From: Anaerococcus prevotii DSM 20548
Lineage (GTDB): Bacteria > Bacillota > Clostridia > Tissierellales > Peptoniphilaceae
Length of the DNA: 64,000 nt
Direction: 5' to 3'
NCBI RefSeq assembly: GCF_000024105.1
Contig: NC_013171.1
Location: 434,001 to 498,000, forward strand
In this document: positions 34,103-42,423 of the stretch, piece by piece
Layout: each line of letters opens with the position of its first letter
Position numbering within the stretch: the first letter of the stretch is position 1
Position numbers and translations under genes: made by a program
Notes under the pieces: model-generated
What the model was told of the DNA's origin: nothing
The model's input: only the letters and a program-made list of their open reading frames with translations
Database searches by the model: none

Positions 34103-34697
34103 ATCAGCCTACGGCGAATTCGTACCTGTAATAGAGAAAGATAAGACCTATTACGGAGGTTTTCAGAATTCGCTTGAGAGAAAAAATGTATCGAAATTTT
34201 ATAGGGATAGGTCATGCGTGGTAACAGCCATGACTAATGTCTATTTCTATCTTTTCCACAAGGAAAGAGAACTTTCTATGGACTTATATAACGAATACCA
34301 CTACTACTTCTTTAGGAGTCTGAGACCTCGGGCTAATGGAGTCCCTACTGTAAAAAGCCTCGACAGGAGGCTTGACAGGGTGAGGGAGGATTTTGATATT
34401 TCTCTAGAGTCTAAGACTCTCACAGAGACAATGGTAAATAAAAGACCCCTAACAAAGAAAATCGTCTTTATCGAAGAAGCCCTAAGTGAAGATTCTCCAC
34501 CGATAATTATAAATTGGCTATCCAATGACATTAAGGTCATGAAGCATCACGGAGTATGCATCACGGAGCTTAACAGAGTCGGCGATAAGCACGAGGTAGT
34601 TGTTTCTAGCTGGGGGAGGGTTTACAGATTTATCCTAGAAGATTTTGAAAGACAATTTAGAACTTATACTGGTTTAATATATTTTAAGGAGAAATAA
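34089..34697 (+). CDS. uncharacterised protein with papain-like (C39-like) residue layout
   Basis: A 202-residue cytoplasmic protein not recognised by name. Three elements occur in the order of a papain-fold cysteine peptidase: a Cys at the start of a hydrophobic helix (RDRSC43VVTAMTNVYFYL), a His before a beta strand (MKHH154GVCITEL), and a following strand-turn with SSWG (173-176), where peptidases usually have Asn or Asp before the Trp. The third catalytic position may therefore be missing or replaced by Ser. No signal peptide. It overlaps the AI-2E gene by 14 bases and ends one base into malQ, so it is in an operon with both. Could be a peptidase, a transglutaminase-like enzyme, or an inactive relative. 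Confidence 0.6.
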   Translation: MKLSRSAYGEFVPVIEKDKTYYGGFQNSLERKNVSKFYRDRSCVVTAMTNVYFYLFHKERELSMDLYNEYHYYFFRSLRPRANGVPTVKSLDRRLDRVREDFDISLESKTLTETMVNKRPLTKKIVFIEEALSEDSPPIIINWLSNDIKVMKHHGVCITELNRVGDKHEVVVSSWGRVYRFILEDFERQFRTYTGLIYFKEK

Positions 34698-36220
34698 TGC
34701 AAAAACAAGAAAGATTAGCAAGGGGAAATGGAGTTATCCTTCCGATTTTCTCCATCCCATCAAATTATGGAATAGGAACTTTCGGCAAGAAGGCCTACGA
34801 GGCGGTCGATTTCTTATCCGATGCTGCCATCAAATACTGGCAAATCTTACCCCTAGGCCAGACTTCTTATGGGGACAGTCCCTACCAATCCTTCTCATCC
34901 TTCGCCGGCAATCCCTACTTTATCGACTTGGATATGCTGATTGAAGATGGGCTTTTGGATAGAGAAGAGCTTGACAATCTAAACTTTGGGGACAATGAAA
35001 GATATGTCGACTATGGCATCCAATACAATCTTCGCTATAGAATCCTAGAAAAGGCCTTCGATAAGGCAAAAGACCTAAAGGCTGATGAGATTAAGGAATT
35101 TAGGGCTAAGGAAAAGGACTGGGTAGAAGACTACGCCCTCTTTATGGCAATCAAGAGAGAAAAGTTCGATGTAAGCTGGCTAGAGTGGGACGATGATCTA
35201 AAAAACAGGGATAAAAAGGCCTTAAAGGAATTTAGGAAGAAAAACTCAGAACTTATAGACTTCTATATCTTTATCCAATATGAGTTCTTCAAACAATGGG
35301 AAAAGCTTAAGGAATATGCCAACAGAAAGGAAATCCAAATTATAGGAGATCTTCCAATCTACGTGGCCCTTGACTCATGTGATGCCTGGGTCAACTCAGA
35401 TATCTTAAAGCTTGATCCAAATACTAAAGAACCAATTATAGTTGGAGGAGCTCCGCCAGATGCCTACTCCGAGGACGGCCAACTTTGGGGAAATCCTGTC
35501 TATGACTGGGATAAGCTTAAAGAAAGTAATTATGCCTTCTGGATTAAGAGAATAGGTGCATGCTTAAAGCTTTATGATATCCTAAGACTCGACCACTTCA
35601 GAGGCTTTGAGGCCTACTATGCAATACCAGCTACTGACGACAATGCAAGATACGGTAAGTGGGAAGAAGCAAAACCTTACGAGCTCTTCGATAAGATTAT
35701 AAAGGCTTATCCAGAAGCTCGCTTTATAGCAGAAGATTTAGGTTACATTACCAAGGAAGTTGATGACCTTAAAAACCACTACAACTTCCCAGGTATGAAT
35801 GTCATCCAATTCGCCTTTGGTGAAAACTTTGACAGCAACTACCTACCACATAACTACGAGAGAAATTCAGTAGTATATTCCTCAACCCACGACTCCGACA
35901 CCCTAAAGGGCTTTTTGGATGAGGCAGATGAGGAACTAAGAGGCTTGATCGATAAGTATTTCGGCCTAGATGATGATGACGATAAGCTAGCAAAGATTAT
36001 AAGAGCCCTTATGGCGTCAGTTTCAGATATAGCAATGTTTGAGATCCAAGACTTCTTTGGCTATGGTAATGAAAGCAAGATCAATTCTCCATCAACCATT
36101 GGTAACAACTGGAAGTGGAGAAGTATAGACAGTGATTATGATGATAATTTAGCGAAAAGAATAAAAGAAATGTCAAAAATATATGGGAGATATAATTATG
36201 GACAAACTGAAAAAGAATAA
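34697..36220 (+). CDS. malQ: 4-alpha-glucanotransferase (amylomaltase)
   Basis: A 507-residue GH77 enzyme that transfers glucan segments between malto-oligosaccharides. Visible signatures: GILPIFSIPSNYGIGTFG-like start (GVILPIFSIPSNYGIGTFG), the LPLGQTSYGDSPYQSFSSF block, IGDLPIYVALDSCD, the nucleophile Asp in RLDHFRGF, the acid/base Glu in FIAEDLGYI, and the third Asp in STHDSDTLKGF. AAGGAG precedes ATG. It overlaps the glycogen phosphorylase gene by 23 bases, so the two enzymes of maltodextrin/glycogen breakdown are translationally linked. Confidence 0.96.
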   Translation: MQKQERLARGNGVILPIFSIPSNYGIGTFGKKAYEAVDFLSDAAIKYWQILPLGQTSYGDSPYQSFSSFAGNPYFIDLDMLIEDGLLDREELDNLNFGDNERYVDYGIQYNLRYRILEKAFDKAKDLKADEIKEFRAKEKDWVEDYALFMAIKREKFDVSWLEWDDDLKNRDKKALKEFRKKNSELIDFYIFIQYEFFKQWEKLKEYANRKEIQIIGDLPIYVALDSCDAWVNSDILKLDPNTKEPIIVGGAPPDAYSEDGQLWGNPVYDWDKLKESNYAFWIKRIGACLKLYDILRLDHFRGFEAYYAIPATDDNARYGKWEEAKPYELFDKIIKAYPEARFIAEDLGYITKEVDDLKNHYNFPGMNVIQFAFGENFDSNYLPHNYERNSVVYSSTHDSDTLKGFLDEADEELRGLIDKYFGLDDDDDKLAKIIRALMASVSDIAMFEIQDFFGYGNESKINSPSTIGNNWKWRSIDSDYDDNLAKRIKEMSKIYGRYNYGQTEKE

Positions 36221-38579
36221 ATTTATTGAAAATTACGTAGAGAACTTACAAAGAATTACCCTTAAATCCTTCGATGAGACAAGCGATAAGGATAGATACA
36301 ATGCTCTATGCGATTCAATCATGGAATTAATCAACGAAGAGTGGAGAGCTTGTAAGAGAAATACAAGAAACGAGAGAAAGGCTTATTACCTATCTGCAGA
36401 ATTTCTAATAGGAAGATCTTTGGGAAATAACCTCATTAACCTAGGTATCTATGACGAGGTCAAAGAGCTTCTAGATGAGATTGGAATCGACTTTGAAGCC
36501 ATAGAAAACTACGAGGATGACGCAGCACTTGGTAATGGAGGTCTCGGAAGACTTGCAGCCTGCTTTATGGACTCTGCCGCAACCCAAGGGATCGATCTTG
36601 TAGGCTACGGTGTAAGATATAGAGAAGGAATCTTTAAACAAAAAATCGAAGAAGGCTTCCAAGTAGAAAGCGGAGACAGCTGGATCAAGGACGGAGATGG
36701 CTGGTCAATCAGAGTAGACTCCGATGCTAAAATCGTAAAATTTAGAGACCAACAAGTAAAGGCAGTTCCATTCGACATGCCTGTAGTAGGTTTCGAAAAC
36801 GGCAGGGTAAACACCCTAAGACTATGGCAATCTGAGCCATTTGAAGAGTTTGACTTCGCTAAGTTTAATAACTACGAATACGACGATGCAGTAGCAGAAA
36901 AAAACCGTGCGGAAGATATCACAAGAGTACTCTATCCAAACGACATGCAAAGAGCTGGTAAGGTCCTAAGACTTAAACAACAATATTTCTTCTGCTCAGC
37001 CTCTATCCAAGATATGATAGAAAAATACAAGAGAGACTTCCCAGAAGACCTACAGTTTAAGAACTTCTCCAAATACCACGTTATCCAACTTAACGATACC
37101 CACCCAATTATGGCTATTCCTGAACTAATCAGAGTCTTGGTAGATGAAAATGGAATCTTCTTTGAAGACGCCCTAAAGATTGCTAGAAAGGTATTCGCCT
37201 TCACCAACCACACTGTCCTTCAAGAAGCCCTAGAAAGATGGGATAAGGATATAGTTCTTGAAGTAAGTCCAAGATGTCTTGAAATAATCGAAAAGATTAA
37301 CGAAGAACTAGTAAAGGAATTTAAGGCAAAAGGCTATTCAGAAGAGCAAATCGACCCATACAGAATCGAAAGATTTGAGCAAATCCACATGGCAAATCTT
37401 GCAATCTATGTAGGATTTTCTGTAAATGGTGTAGCAGCCCTCCACACAGAAATTCTAAAGGCTGATACTTTCAAGCACTGGTATAAACTAAGACCTGAAA
37501 TGTTTAACAACAAGACCAACGGTATCACCCCAAGAAGATGGCTAGTATACTCTAACAGAGAGCTATCAAGCTTCATTACAGAAAAGCTTGGAACAGACGA
37601 GTGGAAATACCAACTAGATCTACTCAAGGGACTAGAAAAATACAAGGATGACGAAAAGGTCCTAGAAGAACTTTGGGATATTAAACAAACAAAGAAAAAC
37701 GAGCTTGCCAAATATATTTTGGACACAGAGGGAGTAAAAATTGACCCAGAATCAATCTTTGATATCCAAATTAAGAGAATCCACGAATACAAGAGACAAC
37801 ACCTTAACGTCTTACACATTATCTATCTCTACCACAAGCTTAAGAAAAATCCTGACATGGAATTTACTCCAACAACCTTTATCTTCGGAGGAAAAGCAGC
37901 TCCAGGATACTTTAGAGCCAAGGGAATGATCAAACTTGCTAACGAAGTTGCAAGAGTAGTAAACGCAGATCCTGACGTAAATGACAAGATTAAGGTAGTA
38001 TTTGTAGAAAACTACAGGGTAAGCTACGCAGAAAAACTCTTCCCTGCAGCAGACATCTCAGAACAAATCTCAACAGCAGGTAAGGAAGCAAGTGGTACAG
38101 GAAACATGAAATTCATGCTAAACGGAGCCCTCACACTTGGAACACTCGATGGAGCTAATATCGAAATCTTCGAACACGCTGGAGAAGAAAACAACTTCAG
38201 ATTCGGTGCTACAGTTGAAGAGCTCAACGAGATAATGGATAGCTACAACCCAGTAGAATACTACTCAAAAGACCCAGATATCAAGGATGTAGTAGACAGC
38301 CTCGTAAGCGGAGAATTTAAAGATAACGAATCCTACATGTTCCTAGATATCTACAACGAACTAATCAAGCCACAAGAAGGCCAAAGAGGAGACAACTACT
38401 TCCTACTAAAAGACTTCAAGTCTTACGCTAAGGCTCACGAAAGAGTAAACGAAGCCTACAAGAATAAGCTAGACTGGTCTAGAAAATGCTTGATTAACAT
38501 TGCAAATGCTGGATTCTTCTCATCAGATAGAACAATCCTAGATTATGCGGCTGACATCTGGAAAATAGATCAAGAGTAG
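36198..38579 (+). CDS. glgP: glycogen/starch/maltodextrin phosphorylase
   Basis: A 793-residue GT35 phosphorylase releasing glucose 1-phosphate from alpha-1,4-glucans. Start at 36198 is preferred over the in-frame ATG at 36183 because GGGAGA lies 9 bases upstream. Motifs: AYYLSAEFLIGRSLGNNL, GNGGLGRLAACFMDS, NDTHPI, KTNGITPRRW and the pyridoxal phosphate loop EASGTGNMKFMLNG with Lys638. The enzyme acts with MalQ, whose gene overlaps its start. No glycogen synthesis genes are in the window, so the substrate could be imported maltodextrin. Confidence 0.96.
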   Translation: MDKLKKNKFIENYVENLQRITLKSFDETSDKDRYNALCDSIMELINEEWRACKRNTRNERKAYYLSAEFLIGRSLGNNLINLGIYDEVKELLDEIGIDFEAIENYEDDAALGNGGLGRLAACFMDSAATQGIDLVGYGVRYREGIFKQKIEEGFQVESGDSWIKDGDGWSIRVDSDAKIVKFRDQQVKAVPFDMPVVGFENGRVNTLRLWQSEPFEEFDFAKFNNYEYDDAVAEKNRAEDITRVLYPNDMQRAGKVLRLKQQYFFCSASIQDMIEKYKRDFPEDLQFKNFSKYHVIQLNDTHPIMAIPELIRVLVDENGIFFEDALKIARKVFAFTNHTVLQEALERWDKDIVLEVSPRCLEIIEKINEELVKEFKAKGYSEEQIDPYRIERFEQIHMANLAIYVGFSVNGVAALHTEILKADTFKHWYKLRPEMFNNKTNGITPRRWLVYSNRELSSFITEKLGTDEWKYQLDLLKGLEKYKDDEKVLEELWDIKQTKKNELAKYILDTEGVKIDPESIFDIQIKRIHEYKRQHLNVLHIIYLYHKLKKNPDMEFTPTTFIFGGKAAPGYFRAKGMIKLANEVARVVNADPDVNDKIKVVFVENYRVSYAEKLFPAADISEQISTAGKEASGTGNMKFMLNGALTLGTLDGANIEIFEHAGEENNFRFGATVEELNEIMDSYNPVEYYSKDPDIKDVVDSLVSGEFKDNESYMFLDIYNELIKPQEGQRGDNYFLLKDFKSYAKAHERVNEAYKNKLDWSRKCLINIANAGFFSSDRTILDYAADIWKIDQE

Positions 38580-38583
38580 AAAA

Positions 38584-39378
38584 ATGGACGCACAAGCAAT
38601 ATTAGGATTAATGATCCCATTTATAGGCACGAGCTTGGGAGCAGCTTGTGTCTATATAATGCGTGACGAATTAAATATAAGAGTACAAAAGGGCCTATCC
38701 GGTTTTGCGGCGGGAGTAATGGTTGCAGCAAGTATCTGGTCCCTACTAATGCCTGCCATGGATATGGTAGAGGATAAAATGGGAAGAATGGCATGGATGC
38801 CAGCTGCTATAGGATTTATAGTAGGAATAATATTCTTGCTCTTTCTTGACTCAGTTATCCCTCACCAACATATCGACTCAGACACACCAGAAGGACCTAA
38901 AAGCGAAAACCTAAGAAAGACAACCATGATGGTCCTAGCCGTAGTAATCCACAACATACCAGAAGGAATGGCAGTTGGGGTAAGCTTCGCAGGAGCAATC
39001 TATGGCCACGGCACAGTAACTATGGCAGGAGCTATGGTCCTCGCCCTAGGAATCGCTATCCAAAACTTCCCAGAAGGAGCAATCATATCCATGCCCCTAA
39101 AGGCGGTTGGAGTAAACAAGCACAAGTCCTTCATCTACGGCATACTGTCAGGAGCAGTAGAGCCAGTAGCTGCAGTACTAACCATCCTCCTATCAGGAAT
39201 AATGGTACCAATCCTACCATATCTTCTAAGCTTCGCAGCAGGAGCAATGTTCTACGTAGTAGTAGAAGAGCTAATCCCAGAAGCCACAGGAGAAGGAGAA
39301 GACCACACCAACATAGGAACCATAGGATTTGCAGCAGGCTTTGTTGTGATGATGGTTCTAGATGTGATGCTTGGATAG
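38584..39378 (+). CDS. ZIP family metal transporter
   Basis: A 264-residue membrane protein with about eight helices. ZIP signature pairs are visible: HNIPEGMAVGVSFAGA in helix IV and IQNFPEGAIISMPL in helix V, carrying the metal-binding His/Asn/Glu residues, plus VVEELIPEA near the C-terminus. Family members import zinc, iron or manganese. The short His-containing loop (IPHQHIDSDTPEG) between helices III and IV is typical. It starts 4 bases after glgP with only a weak Shine-Dalgarno (AGAGTAG), suggesting coupling to glgP translation. Terminated by a strong hairpin. Confidence 0.92.
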   Translation: MDAQAILGLMIPFIGTSLGAACVYIMRDELNIRVQKGLSGFAAGVMVAASIWSLLMPAMDMVEDKMGRMAWMPAAIGFIVGIIFLLFLDSVIPHQHIDSDTPEGPKSENLRKTTMMVLAVVIHNIPEGMAVGVSFAGAIYGHGTVTMAGAMVLALGIAIQNFPEGAIISMPLKAVGVNKHKSFIYGILSGAVEPVAAVLTILLSGIMVPILPYLLSFAAGAMFYVVVEELIPEATGEGEDHTNIGTIGFAAGFVVMMVLDVMLG

Positions 39379-39408
39379 GTTAAGCTAAAAAGAAAAATTA
39401 TATTGAAT

Positions 39409-39458
39409 AAAAAAAGCCTCAGACTCTAATTTGCTTAAGAGCCTGAGGCTATACTTTT
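39409..39458 (+). terminator. terminator after malQ-glgP-ZIP
   Basis: AGCCTCAG/CTGAGGCT perfect arms with an inner CTCT/AGAG extension; flanked by an A run and T-rich sequence. Confidence 0.88.
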
Positions 39459-39499
39459 GCCTATGAATGAGTGAATTCGATTATCCATTTTCTCTGATG

Positions 39500-39581
39500 G
39501 TATTAGCCACAATGAGCGCTAGTGAATACGATAAAGTTTCGATACGCACTTCCCTTATGTCGAGCGTAGTCGAGACATCTC
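39500..39581. repeat. dispersed hairpin repeat copy
   Basis: Contains GATAAAGTTTCGATACGC followed by CCCTTATGTCGAGCG and TAGTCGAGACATCTC. In reverse orientation the same order is found at about 31836-31905. Its six-frame reading gives the false frame DKVSIRTSLMSSVVETSL. Confidence 0.85.
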
Positions 39582-39714
39582 TTGACTTGCTCCATTTTTA
39601 TCTATATTATATGATAGAAACAAATTTCTTTCGTATATTCCATAAGCTAATAAGCTGATTTTGGGTATAAATTAATTATACTTACATAAATTTTTATAAA
39701 TAGAGAGGAAAATT

Positions 39715-40536
39715 ATGGCTGATGCTTTATTGCTTACCTTAGATGAAAATTATATACCACAGATGAAAGTCCTTATGACTTCTATTTACATAAATAATCC
39801 AGGAAGGATTTTTGATGTCTATCTTATCCACTCTAGGATATCAGAGGATAAGCTTAAAGATTTAGGGGAAGACTTAAAGAAATTCTCCTACACTCTTTAT
39901 CCAATAAGGGCGACGGACGATTTATTCTCTTTTGCGAAAGTTACCGACCGCTATCCAAAGGAGATGTATTATAGGCTCCTTGCGGGGGAATTTTTGCCGG
40001 AAAATTTGGGAGAGATTTTATATCTTGACCCTGATATGTTAGTTATTAATCCCTTGGACGATTTACTTAGAACTGATATCTCAGACTATATCCTTGCTGC
40101 GGCAAGCCATACAGGGAAGACCGATATGGCCAACAATGTCAATAGGATTCGACTAGGAACTGACACAGACTATTACAATTCGGGTCTGCTTCTAATTAAT
40201 CTCAAAAGGGCGAGAGAGGAGATTGACCCAGACGAGATTTTCTCCTTTGTTGAGGATAATCACATGAATCTTCTCCTCCCAGACCAAGACATCCTTAATG
40301 CCATGTACGGGGATAGGATTTATCCTTTGGATGATTTGATTTATAATTATGACGCGAGAAACTATTCTTCTTATCTCATTCGCAGCAAAAAGCAAGCCGA
40401 CCTAGCTTGGCTAATGGATCATACCGTAGTTCTTCACTTCTGTGGCAGGGATAAGCCTTGGAAGAAAAACCACAGGAACAAATTCACTAGCCTTTACAAG
40501 CACTATATGAGTCTTACGAAAAGATATCTGGCTTAG
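39715..40536 (+). CDS. glycosyltransferase family 8 protein
   Basis: A 273-residue GT8 enzyme, retaining galactosyl/glucosyltransferase type. Family features: DALLLTLDENYIPQMKVLMTSI start, the YLDPDMLVINP segment with the DxD-type metal site, DYYNSGLLLINL, LPDQDILNAMYG and the C-terminal HFCGRDKPWKKN with the second metal His. Such enzymes build lipopolysaccharide, teichoic or surface glycans in the cytoplasm; the acceptor is unknown. AGAGAGGA precedes ATG. It is a lone gene, downstream of a dispersed repeat and convergent with the exporter operon. Confidence 0.9.
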   Translation: MADALLLTLDENYIPQMKVLMTSIYINNPGRIFDVYLIHSRISEDKLKDLGEDLKKFSYTLYPIRATDDLFSFAKVTDRYPKEMYYRLLAGEFLPENLGEILYLDPDMLVINPLDDLLRTDISDYILAAASHTGKTDMANNVNRIRLGTDTDYYNSGLLLINLKRAREEIDPDEIFSFVEDNHMNLLLPDQDILNAMYGDRIYPLDDLIYNYDARNYSSYLIRSKKQADLAWLMDHTVVLHFCGRDKPWKKNHRNKFTSLYKHYMSLTKRYLA

Positions 40537-40571
40537 GCTTATTTAAGTTAAGAAAATAAATAAGATAAAAC

Positions 40572-40620
40572 AATCGTCCCTAGTCATTAGGATTTTCTAA
40601 TGAGGGGACGATTCTTTATT
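40572..40620. terminator. bidirectional terminator
   Basis: AATCGTCCC/GGGACGATT outer arms and TCATTAG/CTAATGA inner arms, between convergent genes. Confidence 0.88.
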
Positions 40621-40629
40621 TGAAAGCTT

Positions 40630-42423
40630 TTATTCTCTTTCAAACTGAGCTTGGTAAAGATCCGCGTAGAAGCCACCTTTTTCTAGTAGGTCGTCGTGTT
40701 TGCCTTTTTCTACTATATCGCCGTCTTTCATAACGAGAATTAGGTCGGCGTTTTTGATTGTTGAAAGTCTGTGGGCTATGACGAAGGAGGTCCTTCCCTT
40801 GGCGAGCTTGTCCATGGCGTCTTGGACTATAATCTCTGTCCTAGTATCGACAGAACTTGTTGCCTCATCAAGTATTAGGATAGGGGCCTTGCTTATCATG
40901 GCACGGGCTATGGTTAGTAGCTGAAGTTGGCCTTGAGAAAGGGTATTTTTGTCGTTAAGGATTGTATCATAGCCATCTTCTAGGGTTCTTATGAAGTGGT
41001 CGAGATTTACTTTCTTACATACTTCTATGACTTCCCTATCTTCGATATCTTCTTGGCCAAAGGTAATATTTTCCTTGATACTTCCTTCAAAGACCCAGGA
41101 GTCTTGGAGAACCATACAGAATTGGTCTCTGAGATTAACCCTAGTTATATCTTTCGTATCGATCCCATCTAGGAGGATTCTTCCGCTGTTTATCTCGTAG
41201 AATCTCATCAAGAGGTTGACTATGGTAGTCTTACCTGCTCCAGTAGGGCCAACTATGGCGATTTTCTCTCCTGGATTTACCTTTACACTGAAGTCCTTGA
41301 TTATAGTTTGACCTTCCTTGTAGCCGAACTTAACATTTTGAAACTCGACTTGGCCCTTGGCCTTATCTAGGTAGATTTTACCTTCTTCTTTTTCTTCTTC
41401 CTTTTCATTGAGGAATTCGAATACTCTTTCTCCAGCTGCGGCAGCTCTTTGTAGGGTATTGAAGCCTTGGGCGATTTGGGAGAGAGGTTGGGTGAAAAGT
41501 CTTACATAAATCATAAAGGCAACAATCACACCGAAGGAAATCTTACCCTCTATGGCAAGGGCGCCTCCTACTATACAAACCATTACATAAGAGAAGTTTC
41601 CTGAAAATTGCATGATTGGCATCATAAGGCCAGATAGAAATTGACTCTTCCATGCACTTGTATAAAGTTTTTCGTTAGTTACTTCAAACTCATCTATAAC
41701 CCTAGAGCCAGCATTATAGGCCTTTACTACTTCATGGCCTGTGTAAACTTCCTCGATTTGTCCGTTGATTGCTCCCAGGTTTTTTTGTTGGTCCTTAAAG
41801 TATTTTTGGGACTTTTTCATAATAACAGTCATAAAGACAAATCCAACAAAAGAGCTTAGGATTGTGGTAAGGGTGAGGGCTGGGGAGTTTACCAACATCA
41901 TTACTAGAGAACCTACTAGCATGATTATGCTTGTTAAAAGATTTCCTATAGCTTGGTTTAGACTTTGGCTTATGGTATCGACGTCATTTGTGACTCTTGA
42001 TAGGATATCTCCAATGCTTGTCGTATCGTAGTAGGAAAAGGGAAGTTTGTTTACCTTTTGGGATATTTTTTCTCTAAAGCTTTTTGATATGTTTTGTGTC
42101 ACATCCGCCATTATGAAGGATTGGATTGTGTTTAGGATAAGGGAGGCCAGATATAAGATTAGAAGAGTTAGGGATATGCTCTTTACTGCTTCCATATCTA
42201 TAGCTTTAACTATGGGCTTGTCATCTACCATCTGAGGCAGCCCCTTACTTATCTCGTTTGTGATAAGCTTAAGCTTGTCAGGTCCTATGATTTGTAGGAC
42301 GGTCGCTACAATTGATGCTATAAGAGATATTATAATCAAAGACACATATGGCTTGAGATAGACCATCAGCTCTTTCATTGTTTTCTTGAAATTTTTAGGT
42401 TTTTGAAATTCTTTTTTAGCCAT
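40630..42423 (-). CDS. ABC exporter subunit, ATP-binding/permease (catalytic half)
   Basis: A 597-residue half-transporter: six transmembrane helices (~1-330) fused to an ATPase domain. Walker A GPTGAGKTT, signature LSQGQLQL, Walker B ILILDEATSSVD with catalytic Glu, and switch His in FVIAHRLST. The variant LSQGQ signature would form the second, degenerate site with the partner subunit. It overlaps the partner gene by 8 bases and lies in the marR operon. Heterodimers of this type (TM287/288, LmrCD, BmrCD, EfrAB) export drugs and lipophilic compounds. Confidence 0.94.
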   Translation of the reverse strand: MAKKEFQKPKNFKKTMKELMVYLKPYVSLIIISLIASIVATVLQIIGPDKLKLITNEISKGLPQMVDDKPIVKAIDMEAVKSISLTLLILYLASLILNTIQSFIMADVTQNISKSFREKISQKVNKLPFSYYDTTSIGDILSRVTNDVDTISQSLNQAIGNLLTSIIMLVGSLVMMLVNSPALTLTTILSSFVGFVFMTVIMKKSQKYFKDQQKNLGAINGQIEEVYTGHEVVKAYNAGSRVIDEFEVTNEKLYTSAWKSQFLSGLMMPIMQFSGNFSYVMVCIVGGALAIEGKISFGVIVAFMIYVRLFTQPLSQIAQGFNTLQRAAAAGERVFEFLNEKEEEKEEGKIYLDKAKGQVEFQNVKFGYKEGQTIIKDFSVKVNPGEKIAIVGPTGAGKTTIVNLLMRFYEINSGRILLDGIDTKDITRVNLRDQFCMVLQDSWVFEGSIKENITFGQEDIEDREVIEVCKKVNLDHFIRTLEDGYDTILNDKNTLSQGQLQLLTIARAMISKAPILILDEATSSVDTRTEIIVQDAMDKLAKGRTSFVIAHRLSTIKNADLILVMKDGDIVEKGKHDDLLEKGGFYADLYQAQFERE

